Below, piece after piece: positions 1-8,322 of a DNA stretch of 64,000 nt. Both the position numbers and the translations under genes were made by a program. Position 1 is the stretch's first letter; the number at the start of each line of letters is the position of its first letter. This stretch comes from Sphingobium sp. MI1205. Its GTDB lineage: Bacteria; Pseudomonadota; Alphaproteobacteria; Sphingomonadales; Sphingomonadaceae. The notes under the pieces were generated by a model. It was not told the origin of the DNA. It ran no database searches and saw only the letters and a list, made by a program, of their open reading frames with translations. Location of the stretch: NCBI RefSeq assembly GCF_001563285.1, contig NZ_CP005190.1, forward strand, positions 228,136-292,135. Direction: 5' to 3'.

Positions 1-1531
1 CCACCAATTTCTCGAAACTGTGCAGCCCCAAGATCATCGCGCCGCCGAAGGCGCGGGCGGTCTGGAGACCATTTTCAATCGCCGGGATGCGGTGAAGCGC
101 GCCCAGCTCGTCGAACATGAACCAAGTCCGCAGCGACCGCGTTCGGGGCATCGACATCAGGTTGTTGATGGCAAGGTCCATCCAGAGCGTCAACAGCGCC
201 TTGTTCATCGGCAGGTCGAGATAATGGGAGGTGATGAAAAGGATCGCGCCGGACTTCTTCTCCCCCGTGATCCAGCGCCTGATCGAGAAGGGTTCGCCCT
301 CTTCGGGAAGGAAGCGCAGCACCTGCGCATTGGTATTGAAAACAGCGCGAATGGATTCCGCCATGCGTGCCGCTTCCGGTGCCGTCAGCGGGTCAGCAAT
401 GGTGTTGGAGAGATAGCGGTGAACCCGCGCCAGATCGGCGGTCATCAGATTTTCAGAGAGGGCCAAATTGGTGGCCTGTCCGCGCTCGATCAGGCGCATG
501 CACATCTCGATGAACAAGGTGCGCGCCGCAAGCGCCCAAAAAGGTTCGGACGAACCGCCATCGGAAGGGATGAGGGCCGCGGCAGCGGAAGTAAATTCGC
601 TATGGGAAGAGCAGTCGTTGAAGATGGACCAGACAGGGCAACGCTCGTCCATGGGATTGAGGATCGTGTCGCGCGCAGGGTCGTAGAAGGACTCCACATA
701 GGCGCCGGTCAGGTCGAAGATGACCGCGCTATCCTGACGCTCGCGCATCTGCGCGACGAGGCTTCGGAGCTCCGTCGTTTTCCCCGAGCCGGTGGTGCCG
801 ATCAGCATGGCGTGGGATTGCTCGAGCCGATGCGGAAAAGGGATGCCGCCCAAGCTATAGGGATGGTGGATGCCCCTCCCCTTCCGCTCGGCAAATGGGA
901 GCCGCAAAACCTCGCTTGGCTTCATGCCGGGACATAGATGGGCGACATCCTCCTCAAACTTGATGCGGTTATGCTCGATGATCTCGGACCGCAGCAATTC
1001 GACGTCCACCAGCATCGCCCCGCGCTCATGCCGCTCCTGAAGGATCGACTTGCCCCTGCGCTTGGATATGTCGACGAACCAGATGGCGGCAGGAACGGTG
1101 ATGAAGATCGACAGCAGGAACGAGCCGATCAGCCCTCGCATCGCGACGTCCCAGGCGCGGATCACGTCGGGAATATAGGGCACGGCGGACATGATGGTGC
1201 GAATGATATCGCCGCTCGGCAGAGTGACGTTGACACGCTTCATCGGATCGAGGTCGACCCAGTTCCAAAGCTCGGAATAGACCTTCATGCAGATGAGCTG
1301 AAAACCATGCTCATCGAGCTTCACTGACATGATGCCGAACCAGCAGCCAAGAAACACGAAGAACCAGAAGATGACGGGCAATTTCGCGCCTGACAGCCAC
1401 ATCAACATTTCGTGACTCAGGAGCTGGCTTCCACGGGTGAAATTGCCCGAGTTGCGCTGGACGTTCCCGCGCGCCGAATGGTGACTGAGCGGTATGTTCT
1501 GGCCGTTGTCGCGGATGTCCTTACGCGCCAT
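1..1531 (-). CDS. traD: Type IV coupling protein TraD (partial, 3' end outside window)
   Basis: This reads on the minus strand from an ATG at 1531 and runs off the left edge, giving about 510 residues. It is the membrane ATPase that links the relaxosome to the conjugative type IV secretion channel. The N-terminal third carries two hydrophobic stretches (LPVIFWFFVFLGCWFG and, after a periplasmic loop, LIGSFLLSIFITVPAAIWF). A Walker A motif (IGTTGSGKT) follows, and a Walker B (WFMFDELGAL) lies close to the edge. The start overlaps the end of the upstream ribbon-helix-helix gene by 11 bases, so the two are co-transcribed. The pairing of a coupling ATPase with a small DNA-binding protein is typical of conjugation loci. 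Its C-terminus cannot be judged here. Confidence 0.9.
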   Translation of the reverse strand, partial: MARKDIRDNGQNIPLSHHSARGNVQRNSGNFTRGSQLLSHEMLMWLSGAKLPVIFWFFVFLGCWFGIMSVKLDEHGFQLICMKVYSELWNWVDLDPMKRVNVTLPSGDIIRTIMSAVPYIPDVIRAWDVAMRGLIGSFLLSIFITVPAAIWFVDISKRRGKSILQERHERGAMLVDVELLRSEIIEHNRIKFEEDVAHLCPGMKPSEVLRLPFAERKGRGIHHPYSLGGIPFPHRLEQSHAMLIGTTGSGKTTELRSLVAQMRERQDSAVIFDLTGAYVESFYDPARDTILNPMDERCPVWSIFNDCSSHSEFTSAAAALIPSDGGSSEPFWALAARTLFIEMCMRLIERGQATNLALSENLMTADLARVHRYLSNTIADPLTAPEAARMAESIRAVFNTNAQVLRFLPEEGEPFSIRRWITGEKKSGAILFITSHYLDLPMNKALLTLWMDLAINNLMSMPRTRSLRTWFMFDELGALHRIPAIENGLQTARAFGGAMILGLHSFEKLV

Positions 1532-1811
1532 GATAAAGCTCCACGCGCTTGTCGGTTTCAGCGACGATGCGGTCGCGATATTGGGGAAATTGTTCACGGA
1601 TCAGAACATCGAGGGCGAGGTGCTGAAACTCGCCTATGCGCGCGAGGCGCAGGCGGCTCATGTCCTTCAGGGAATCGCCGGACAAAAGTAGGTCCACCGC
1701 CGTCCGAATGAGATCAGCGGTAGGCACCCCCCGGCTACGGGATTGCTGCTCAAGGCGCTCCCACTGATCCTGTTCGAGACGGACCGTGTAACGCCGTTGC
1801 TTAATTGTCAT
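1521..1811 (-). CDS. Ribbon-helix-helix DNA-binding protein upstream of traD
   Basis: This encodes 96 residues. The N-terminal half (about residues 6-45, RYTVRLEQDQWERLEQQS then a helix with TADLIRTAVDLLL) has the beta-strand, helix, helix layout of MetJ/Arc-type dimeric DNA-binding proteins. The rest is charged and helical. It overlaps traD by 11 bases and sits directly downstream of a hairpin-rich non-coding region. By analogy with TraY/MobC-like accessory proteins it may bind oriT or autoregulate the transfer operon. That role is inferred from context only; the family assignment is moderately sure. Confidence 0.7.
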   Translation of the reverse strand: MTIKQRRYTVRLEQDQWERLEQQSRSRGVPTADLIRTAVDLLLSGDSLKDMSRLRLARIGEFQHLALDVLIREQFPQYRDRIVAETDKRVELYHGA

Positions 1812-2127
1812 CCACCCTACCTCCTAGCAGAGAGGCTGGTGGGGATTACGAAAGTGGAATATCGATAGCCGAGGCTCGTGCCCATTGCAAGTTGTCAGAC
1901 AGTGCAGGCGCGGCTAATGGCCGATTTAACTATTCGCCATACAGGTTGAACTTCCTGTCATACAATGTCTGACACTTCCGAAACGGGGATTGCGTGCGGT
2001 TCCACTGATTTTGGTTGAACCGCAGGTGCATACGGTGTGCTGGCTGACCACTTGGGAAGGCACTCACGCAAATGGCGCGCTGGTTACCTGTAACCGGCTC
2101 CTGCTTACCCGGCCGCAGGGCCCGGTC

Positions 2128-2214
2128 GCCGATCCGGCAGGGATCGGCTCCGCCCATCGGGCGGAAGGATATGGCCAAACCATATCTCGCCGTTGCATGA
2201 GGGGTTCATCCCTC
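2128..2214. promoter_or_regulatory. Cluster of four consecutive hairpins, candidate oriT or regulatory region
   Basis: In the gene-free stretch 1812-2400 four inverted repeats lie head to tail. GCCGATCC at 2128-2135 pairs with 2141-2148 (5-nt loop). CCGCCC at 2150-2155 pairs with 2159-2164 (3-nt loop). GATATGG at 2168-2174 pairs with 2180-2186 (5-nt loop). GAGGG at 2199-2203 pairs with 2210-2214. The stretch is upstream of a ribbon-helix-helix gene and traD, where an origin of transfer is often found. No nic site can be named from sequence alone. The remaining part of 1812-2400 presumably holds the traD operon promoter; I see no gene in it. Confidence 0.4.
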
Positions 2215-2399
2215 TAGGCCGCGGCGAAACTGCCCAAAACTGGCTCCAGGCGAAACGCAGTTCCGCCGCCAAACGACGATGCTATTCCGGCGCTCGTGCG
2301 CCACAGTATGGGGAGATGGAAGGAGCGCGGATTGCATCGCCGACCGCCACACCTCCAAGGACAATTCCCATGCAATATCAAAGGGATTGGGTCACGTCG

Positions 2400-3797
2400 T
2401 CAATGTGGCGTAATTTCGGGTGTGGTCACCGGGCGCCATCGTCAGGCGGCCTTGGGTGTAATCTGTAGCGGTTGAGCCTCCTCGATTTGGGGTGTGGCGA
2501 GCGCCATCATGCCTTCGAGCTGCATGTAGCGGTGTTGAAGTTGGTATTCGTCGTTTTGCTCGAGGAGCACGGCGCCGATCAGGCGGGTGATGCTGTCCTC
2601 GTTGGGGAAGATGCCGACGACGTCGGCCCGGCGCTTCACCTCCTTGTTCAAGCGTTCGAGCGGATTGGTGCTGTGCAACTTGACCCGATGCTGTTCGGGG
2701 AAGGTCATGTAGGCGAGCACGTCGTGCTCGGCGGCATCCATGCAGGCGCCCAGCTTGGGCCAGCGGCCGCGCAACTGATCCGCGACATGGCGCCAGGTCT
2801 GGGTCGCGGCCGCGTGGTCGGGCTGCAGGAAGACCTGGCGGATCGCGGCGGCGACAACGGTGTTCTGGCCCTTGGGCACATGCGCCAGTGCGTTCCTCAT
2901 GAAGTGCACGCGGCACCGTTGCCAGGTCGCGCCGACGACGCGGGTGATGGCAGCTTTGAGGCCCTCATGGGCATCGGAGATGACCAGCTTCACCCCCTTC
3001 AAGCCGCGCCGGACGAGGTTGCGCAGGAAGGTGGATTAGAACGGCTCGGCCTCGCTCGGACCGATGTGCAGGCCGACGATCTCGCGCTTGCCCTCGGTGG
3101 TGACCGCGACAGCGATTATCGCGGCGACGCTGACGATCCTGCCGCCCTCGCGCACCTTGAGGTAGGTGGCATCGAGCCACAGATACGGCCAGTCGCCGAC
3201 CAGCGGGCGCTTGAGGAACGCGTTCACGCGCTCGTCGATGTCCTTGCACAGCTTGGACACCGATGACTTGGAGATGCCGCTCATGCCCATTGCCTGGACC
3301 AGTTCATCGACCCGTCGGGTGCTGACGCCGGCGATCCATGCCTCCTGGATGACCGACACCAGCGCCTTCTCGGCGGTCTTGCGAGGTTCGAGGAAGCCGG
3401 GGAAGTAGGCGCCCGTCCGCAATTTGGGGATCTTCAGGTTGAGGGTGCCGAGCCGGGTGTCCAGACTGCGGTCGCGGTAGCCATTGCGCCATGTGCTGCG
3501 CTCACCGGATCGCTCGTGGCGTCCAGCACCGATCAGGCCGTCGACATCGGCCTCCATGATGATCTGCAGGACACTTTCGGCGACGGTGCGCAGAAAGTCG
3601 CCATCTCCGGTCTTCGCCATCAGCTCGGCAAGCGGTAGTCTATCATCGGTCATCGGGATCAACTCCTCGGTTGGTGAAGCTTCGACACTTCCACCTTACC
3701 GATGAGCCCGGTGGCCACCAGATGCGCCGCCGTGGGTGTGGCCTCGGCCACACCCACGGCAACACCATCAGCTACACCAGGAAATTACACCACGACC
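2400..3797 (-). mobile_element. IS256-family insertion sequence, inactive copy
   Basis: The element contains one transposase gene on the minus strand, interrupted by a stop. Imperfect terminal inverted repeats are visible: 2405-2425 (GTGGCGTAATTTCGGGTGTG...) matches the reverse complement of 3772-3793 (GTGGTGTAATTTCCTGGTGT...). The exact outer ends are uncertain by several bases and I see no convincing target-site duplication. A perfect short inverted repeat (GTGGGTGTGG...) lies inside the right end near 3732-3757. Confidence 0.75.
2442..3662 (-). pseudogene. IS256-family transposase with in-frame ochre stop
   Basis: Two segments in the same frame (3662-3036 and 3035-2442) together make one IS256-type (Transposase_mut) protein of about 405 residues, the usual family length. 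The N-terminal part has the DGLIGAGRHER region and the conserved LDATYLKVRE with its catalytic Asp. The C-terminal part has DAHEGLKAAI with the second Asp and the region holding the catalytic Glu near LERLNKEVKRR. A TAA at 3036-3038 stands where family members have a Trp codon (EPF-W-STFL). The gene is otherwise uninterrupted, so inactivation seems recent. Confidence 0.85.
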
Positions 3798-3883
3798 GCG
3801 GACGCTAGCAGGGATTGAGCTGGACTGAGGAGAAGCTATAACGGCCCCGTCCACAATCCGATCCGACATATGGGAAATGATCC

Positions 3884-4102
3884 ATGGCCAAAGATCTGGA
3901 CAAGGAACGGGCTGCCATTGCGGCGGAAGAAGCCAAGCTGGTCGAACGCAAAAAGCAGCTCGCTGAAAAGGAACGAGATGCCTCGCTGAAGGTCATCGAA
4001 AAAGCGGGCCTGATGAAGCTGTCCCTGGAGGATCTGGAAGCGCTGGTCGGGCGCATCCGCAAGCTTGGGCTCGAGGAGGTTCAGCGTCGCCTGGCGGCGT
4101 GA
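3884..4102 (+). CDS. Small charged coiled-coil protein, unknown function
   Basis: This encodes 72 residues. Residues 5-45 are almost all Lys, Glu, Ala, Arg and Leu with a heptad-like pattern (KERAAIAAEEAKLVERKKQL), suggesting a coiled coil. The C-terminal third forms a second amphipathic helix (SLEDLEALVGRIRKLGL). A GGGAAATG stretch precedes the ATG and a strong hairpin follows the stop at 4127-4159, so it looks like a complete single-gene unit. I do not recognise the family. Similar short Lys/Glu-rich proteins are common on sphingomonad plasmids. Confidence 0.6.
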   Translation: MAKDLDKERAAIAAEEAKLVERKKQLAEKERDASLKVIEKAGLMKLSLEDLEALVGRIRKLGLEEVQRRLAA

Positions 4103-4126
4103 AGGCCAAACCGATCCTAACCAAAA

Positions 4127-4159
4127 TGGGCAGGCCGGGCTCGATGCCCAGCCTGCCCA
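4127..4159. terminator. Strong hairpin between convergent small genes
   Basis: TGGGCAGGC (4127-4135) pairs perfectly with GCCTGCCCA (4151-4159), and inside it GGGC (4137-4140) pairs with GCCC (4146-4149) around a TCGAT loop. It lies between the ends of the plus-strand gene at 3884-4102 and the minus-strand gene at 4215-4436. This fits a bidirectional intrinsic terminator, though there is no clear T tract. Confidence 0.65.
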
Positions 4160-4214
4160 ATGACCCAGGCCATAATATCTTTGGGAGAGCCTCACCGGCC
4201 CTCCCCTTTAGATT

Positions 4215-4436
4215 TCAGTAGCTGTCGTCGAGCTTGCCTGGAATGCTGTACACCACCCGGTTGATGATGGTCGTTGGCAGAGCGCCATAATCGCCTTCAT
4301 CAATGGCGAAGAACCCACCCTCTTCATCCCGGATGATGTGCTGCGGAAAGTAGCTCGTCATCGCGCGTAGCTCGGCGTTGGCAAATGCTGCGATGTAGGT
4401 GCCCTCTGCGGCGAAAGCGTTGTGATTGATGTGCAT
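4215..4436 (-). CDS. Hypothetical 73-residue protein
   Basis: The start ATG at 4436 is preceded by GAGGAAAACCC, a good ribosome site. The product is small, acidic and without membrane segments (begins MHINHNAFAAEGTYIAAF, contains RDEEGGFFAIDEGDYGALP). It ends 55 bases from the hairpin at 4127-4159. I do not recognise a domain. Its 5' side is 122 bases from the left end of the IS3 element, so the insertion may have separated it from former neighbours. Confidence 0.55.
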   Translation of the reverse strand: MHINHNAFAAEGTYIAAFANAELRAMTSYFPQHIIRDEEGGFFAIDEGDYGALPTTIINRVVYSIPGKLDDSY

Positions 4437-4623
4437 GGGTTTTCCTCATCAAAATGAAATGATGGAGGTCAGCGGGCATGTGGATCGTGGCTGGGTCAAC
4501 GACGGCGAAGCCGCCGCGAAGCGGGGAGCGGAGGACCCGATTTTGCTGCGGCCGGAACTGGACTTGTAACGGTTTTGTGCCGGTCACTTGAGAGTTTAAG
4601 GCTCATTCAAGGAGACCGACGAG

Positions 4624-4896
4624 ATGATCAAGCATAGCGAAGAGTTCAAGCAGGAGGCCGTGCGCATTGCGCTGACCAGCGGGTTGCCGCGCGAACGGGT
4701 CGCGTCGGATTTGGGGATCGGCAAATCGACGCTGAACAAATGGGTGTCGCACTATCGCCCCTCGGATCTGGTGGCAGCGCCGCAGGCAGATCTGGCTCGA
4801 GAGAATGAACGGCTTCGTTTGGAGAACCGTATCCTCAGGGAGGAGAGGGAAGTCCTAAAAAAGGCCACTCAGTTCTTTGCGAGCCAAAGGTCGTGA
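4624..4896 (+). CDS. IS3-family transposase OrfA
   Basis: This 90-residue protein has an N-terminal helix-turn-helix (residues about 6-42, EFKQEAVRIAL then RERVASDLGIGKSTLNKW), then a leucine-zipper-like coiled coil (ENERLRLENRILREEREVL) that in this family mediates OrfA/OrfAB dimerisation. It binds the element ends. The stop overlaps the orfB start by three bases (GTGA at 4893), and orfB lies in the -1 frame. A slippery heptamer near the 3' end can produce the OrfAB fusion. The gene itself is intact. Confidence 0.92.
   Translation: MIKHSEEFKQEAVRIALTSGLPRERVASDLGIGKSTLNKWVSHYRPSDLVAAPQADLARENERLRLENRILREEREVLKKATQFFASQRS
4857..4863 (+). promoter_or_regulatory. A AAA AAG programmed -1 frameshift site
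   Basis: The heptamer at 4857-4863 sits in the orfA frame exactly as A-AAA-AAG, the canonical slippery site of IS3-family elements. The downstream orfB frame is -1 relative to orfA. Slippage here would give the OrfAB transposase. This follows directly from frame arithmetic; activity is assumed from the family. Confidence 0.75.
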
Positions 4897-5564
4897 GGTT
4901 CGCCTTTGTGCATAGCTGGCGGCACCGTTGGCCAGTGGAGTTGATGTGCCGTGTCCTACAGGTGAGTGAGCGCGGCTATCGGTCCTGGCGGTCGCGCCCG
5001 ATCAGCCATCGGGAACGGACAGACATGAGGGTGCTGGCCCATATCCGGGAGCAATATAGTCTGAGCCTTGGCAGTTATGGTCGCCCCAGGATGACGATGG
5101 AGCTCAAGGAAGCAGGGCTCGACGTTGGCGAGCGCCGGGTTGGCCGCCTCATGCGGATCAACGGGATCAAGCCAGTCCGCACACGCAAGCACAAGTTCAC
5201 GACGGACAGCCACCATCGCCTGGGTGTCGCGGCGAACTGGCTAGACGGAGATTTTGCGGCCGATGCGCCCAACCGGAAATGGGCGGGCGACATCACCTAT
5301 GTCTGGACATCGGAAGGCTGGCTCTACCTTGCCGTCATCCTCGACCTGCACAGCCGTCGTGTTGTTGGCTGGGCTGTCAGCGATAGGATGAAGAAGGATC
5401 TGGCGATCCGGGCGTTGGATATGGCGGTGCGGCTGCGTCAGCCGCCTGAAGGCTGCATTTTCCACTCCGATCGCGGCAGCCAATATTGCTCTTATGATTA
5501 TCAGAAAAAGCTGCAGGCCTATGGCCTGCGTCCATCTATGAGCGGCAAGGGAAATTGTTACGAC

Positions 5565-5765
5565 TGTGAGAAGATGCATGCAGTCTGGAAGGTCTGACCC
5601 GTGCTTACGACTGACCACGTGTCATGGCGTTGATCTGTCGGCCCTCCAGGCTGCACCCGGGGCGTCGCGAAACGTGACTTGATAGGAGCCTGAGGGAGTG
5701 CCGTCCCGTCACAGTCCTGTCCGCTCGCGAAGGGCCTTCGGGTTCCACCCGCCTGGAGGACCAGT
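5565..5765 (+). ncRNA. Candidate bridge RNA region of the first IS110 element
   Basis: This is the long GC-rich non-coding left end before the recombinase start. IS110-group elements such as IS621 are known to encode a structured bridge RNA here, with loops that pair to target and donor DNA. Several short inverted stretches are visible (for example GGGCCTTCGGGTTCC and CGAAGGGCCTTCG near 5728-5746). The RNA call rests on family knowledge and position, not on a demonstrated fold. Confidence 0.45.
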
Positions 5766-6833
5766 ATGCATGATATCACACCAGACGCTGTCGTCATCGG
5801 CATCGACACCCATAAAGACGTTCACGTCGCGGTCGCGATCAACGGACTGGGCGCGCGGCTTGCCACAGCATCGTTCCCGGTAACCAGCAAGGGCTATCGC
5901 CAGGTGGCAGCTTGGGCAACCGAGCACGGAACCGTGCACGCGTTCGGCATCGAAGGAACTGGCTCATACGGTGCCGGCCTCGCACGCGCGCTGGCTGCGA
6001 AGGGTTTGCGCGTCATTGAGGTCGGCCGGATCAACCGGCAGCTCCGGCGTCGATATGGCAAGACCGATACCGTGGATGCCGAGTCCGCTGCAAGGGCCGT
6101 GCTTGCGGGTGACGCCGACGGTGAGCCCAAAGTCGGTGATGGCACCGTCGAAATGATCCGTCACCTCAAGATCGCCCGCGACACTGCGCTCAAAGCGCGA
6201 ACACAAGCCATGGTCACGCTCAAGACAATGCTGGTGAACGCGCCACAGGCGTTGCGCGAGCGGTTCATCGGCATCACCGGCAAGATGACGCTTATCCGCG
6301 CGATCGCAGCACTGCGCCCGGGGGCACTGGTATCCACCAATGCATCGGCGAAGATGGCGCTACGCGCATTGGCGAACCGATGGCTGATGCTGGATGCCGA
6401 GATCAAGGAGCACGAAGCCGTCCTCGAGCAGTTGGTGCGTGCCCACGCACCGGCACTGATGGATGCGCCTGGCGTGTCGACCGGTACCATCGCCGACATG
6501 CTCATTGTCTTGGGCGACAATCCTCAGCGGATCCGATCCGAGGCCGCGTTCGCCAAGCTATGCGGCGTGTGCCCCGTGCCGGCATCAAGTGGCAAGACCA
6601 ACCGTCACCGGCTCAACCGGGGTGGCAACCGGCGGGCGAATGCGGCCCTGTACCGCGTCGCCTTGGTTCGCATGCGCCACCATCCGCCGACCCGCGAATA
6701 TATCCAGCGCCGAACCGCCGAAGGCAAGTCACCTCGCGAAATCCGGCGGTGCCTCAAGCGGTACATCGCTCGCGAAATCTACCAACACCTCTGTGCTGAA
6801 AAGCCGCTCCCAGCAGCCGCGAAAGGCTCTTGA
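5766..6833 (+). CDS. IS110-family DEDD recombinase (first copy)
   Basis: This encodes 355 residues. The N-terminal RuvC-like domain shows the first Asp in GIDTHKDVHVA (residues about 12-22), a Glu in GIEGTGSYG and two Asp in KTDTVDAESAA. The C-terminal Transposase_20 domain has LMDAPGVSTGT and the serine-containing PASSGKTNRHRLNRGG followed by NRRANAALYRVA. Both catalytic regions are intact and the length is normal, so it may be active. It acts as an RNA-guided recombinase by analogy with IS621. The ATG follows a GGAGGACC ribosome site. Confidence 0.93.
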   Translation: MHDITPDAVVIGIDTHKDVHVAVAINGLGARLATASFPVTSKGYRQVAAWATEHGTVHAFGIEGTGSYGAGLARALAAKGLRVIEVGRINRQLRRRYGKTDTVDAESAARAVLAGDADGEPKVGDGTVEMIRHLKIARDTALKARTQAMVTLKTMLVNAPQALRERFIGITGKMTLIRAIAALRPGALVSTNASAKMALRALANRWLMLDAEIKEHEAVLEQLVRAHAPALMDAPGVSTGTIADMLIVLGDNPQRIRSEAAFAKLCGVCPVPASSGKTNRHRLNRGGNRRANAALYRVALVRMRHHPPTREYIQRRTAEGKSPREIRRCLKRYIAREIYQHLCAEKPLPAAAKGS

Positions 6834-6963
6834 CCAACATAGGAGCATCAATGCCTCCGTCGAGACATTCTTCAAATCCCTGAAGGCCGAACTCATCTGG
6901 CGGCAGAATTGGCCAACCCGCCGGCACGCTGAAGCCGCCATCTTCCAGTACATCAATGATGGG

Positions 6964-6988
6964 ATGGACGCCCCCCGACTGATAATTG
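6964..6988 (+). repeat. Left subterminal inverted repeat of IS1111-type element
   Basis: ATGGACGCCCCCCGACTG... at 6964-6988 matches the reverse complement of 8298-8322 (ATGGACGCACCCCGACTG...) over 25 bases with four mismatches. Confidence 0.85.
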
Positions 6989-7036
6989 TTCGGGGCGGAT
7001 TGCCGCAGGGGCAATTTAACGATCAGGAGAAGGAAC

Positions 7037-8068
7037 ATGACGGAAATTGCATCGATTGGTCTCGATATCGCAAAAACGTGGTTTCAGGTTCACGCTGCTG
7101 ATCGCGACGGCATGCCAGTTTTGCGTCGAAAGCTCAGACGAGACCAGATGCTGCAGTTTTTCGAAGACCTGCCTGCGTGCTTAGTCGGAATTGAGGCATG
7201 TTCAACCTCGCATCATTGGGCTCGTATGATTGAAAGCACGGGGCACCAAGTGCGGCTGATTCCTCCCCAATATGTCAAACCATTCGTGAAGCGTTCGAAA
7301 ACAGACAGCGCGGATGCCGAGGCGATTTGTGAGGCACTTAAACGCGCCGGCATCCGTTATGTGGCGATCAAGACTCGGGAGCAACAAGCGTCGCTTGCTT
7401 TGCACCGCGCGCGGGATTTGCTGGTACGTCAACGTACAATGCTGACCAATATGATCCGTGGGACCGCCGCAGAATTTGGCGTTGTCGTCGCCACAGGTGT
7501 CCAGCGGGTGAGAGTCCTTCGTGAAGCACTGCAATCTGCCGAACAGGATGTCTTGCCGAACGAAGCAAGGGATACGGTGCAGTTGCTATTTGCCCAGTTC
7601 GACGATCTGGGCTGGAAGATCGAGATACTGGAGCAGCGCATAATGGCATGGCATCGTGCAAATGCGGTTAGTCGGCGACTTGCTTCCATACCGGGTATCG
7701 GCCCCATGAATGCGACACTTCTGGCCGCCACGGTGCCCGATGCCACACAGTTCAAGTCTGGGCGCGAATTTGCGGCGTGGATCGGGCTTGTGCCGCGCGA
7801 ACATTCCAGTGGTGGAAAACAACGCCTTGGCGGAATATCGAAGCGCGGCAATCCCTACATGCGCCGTCTCCTCATCGTCGGAGCCCATGCGGTATTACGA
7901 TGGACCCGGCGCGGCAAAGGCATGCAAAGCGCCTGGCTCCTGAGCTTGATCGAGCGCAAGCCAGCCAACGTCGTAGCTGTCGCGATCGCCAACAAACTTG
8001 CTCGCATTGCGTGGGCAATTATGGCGCGAGGAGGCGTTTACCAATCAGCCAACATCGCAATCGCCTAG
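7037..8068 (+). CDS. IS110-family (IS1111 subgroup) recombinase
   Basis: The start is ATG 7037, behind AGGAGAAGGAAC, giving 343 residues; an in-frame upstream start at 6986 has no ribosome site and would lie inside the terminal repeat. The RuvC-like domain begins IGLDIAKTWFQVH with the first Asp, then GIEACSTSHHW with the Glu and SKTDSADAEAI with the C-terminal acidic pair. The Transposase_20 domain has IPGIGPMNATLL, then EHSSGGKQRLGGISKRGN with the serine nucleophile candidate. It seems intact and shares little with the first IS110 copy, so the two insertions are independent events. Confidence 0.93.
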   Translation: MTEIASIGLDIAKTWFQVHAADRDGMPVLRRKLRRDQMLQFFEDLPACLVGIEACSTSHHWARMIESTGHQVRLIPPQYVKPFVKRSKTDSADAEAICEALKRAGIRYVAIKTREQQASLALHRARDLLVRQRTMLTNMIRGTAAEFGVVVATGVQRVRVLREALQSAEQDVLPNEARDTVQLLFAQFDDLGWKIEILEQRIMAWHRANAVSRRLASIPGIGPMNATLLAATVPDATQFKSGREFAAWIGLVPREHSSGGKQRLGGISKRGNPYMRRLLIVGAHAVLRWTRRGKGMQSAWLLSLIERKPANVVAVAIANKLARIAWAIMARGGVYQSANIAIA

Positions 8069-8297
8069 AGGGCGCGTTTACGATGCACGGCTGAAGCTTG
8101 CATGTGTGAAAGGAGTGATGGCGCAAAGGTCGCAGACCTCGGATCGGACAAACCCGATAGAAGCCCAGGGCGTTAATGCCCGCATCAACGATAGGGACCG
8201 GTTCGCGAATACCCATCAGGGCCAGCGGCTATGACCGCGCAAACAGGCCGAATACATGGCTGCAAGCGATCTTCCGTTGTCAAACACTCCATTTCTG
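8069..8297 (+). ncRNA. Candidate bridge RNA region of the IS1111-type element
   Basis: The long non-coding right end lies between the recombinase stop and the right subterminal repeat. In the IS1111 subgroup the bridge RNA is thought to be encoded downstream of the recombinase, which fits this layout. I have no folding evidence. Confidence 0.4.
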
Positions 8298-8322
8298 CAC
8301 TTGCCAGTCGGGGTGCGTCCAT
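8298..8322 (-). repeat. Right subterminal inverted repeat of IS1111-type element
   Basis: This is the partner of 6964-6988. It lies four bases from the junction where the IS3 transposase frame resumes at 8327. Confidence 0.85.

Larger units (their letters stand above)
5565..6849 (+). mobile_element. IS110-group element inserted in IS3 orfB
   Basis: Boundaries come from the broken IS3 frame: ...TTACGAC ends at 5564 and AATGCC resumes at 6850. The element is about 1285 bp, with about 200 bp of non-coding DNA before the transposase and only 16 bp after it. No terminal inverted repeats are seen. This is the layout of the classical IS110 group (as opposed to IS1111). Confidence 0.85.

Noticed and set aside
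20..937. Plus-strand open frame at the left edge
   Set aside because: It is antisense to traD, which has both Walker motifs and membrane segments.
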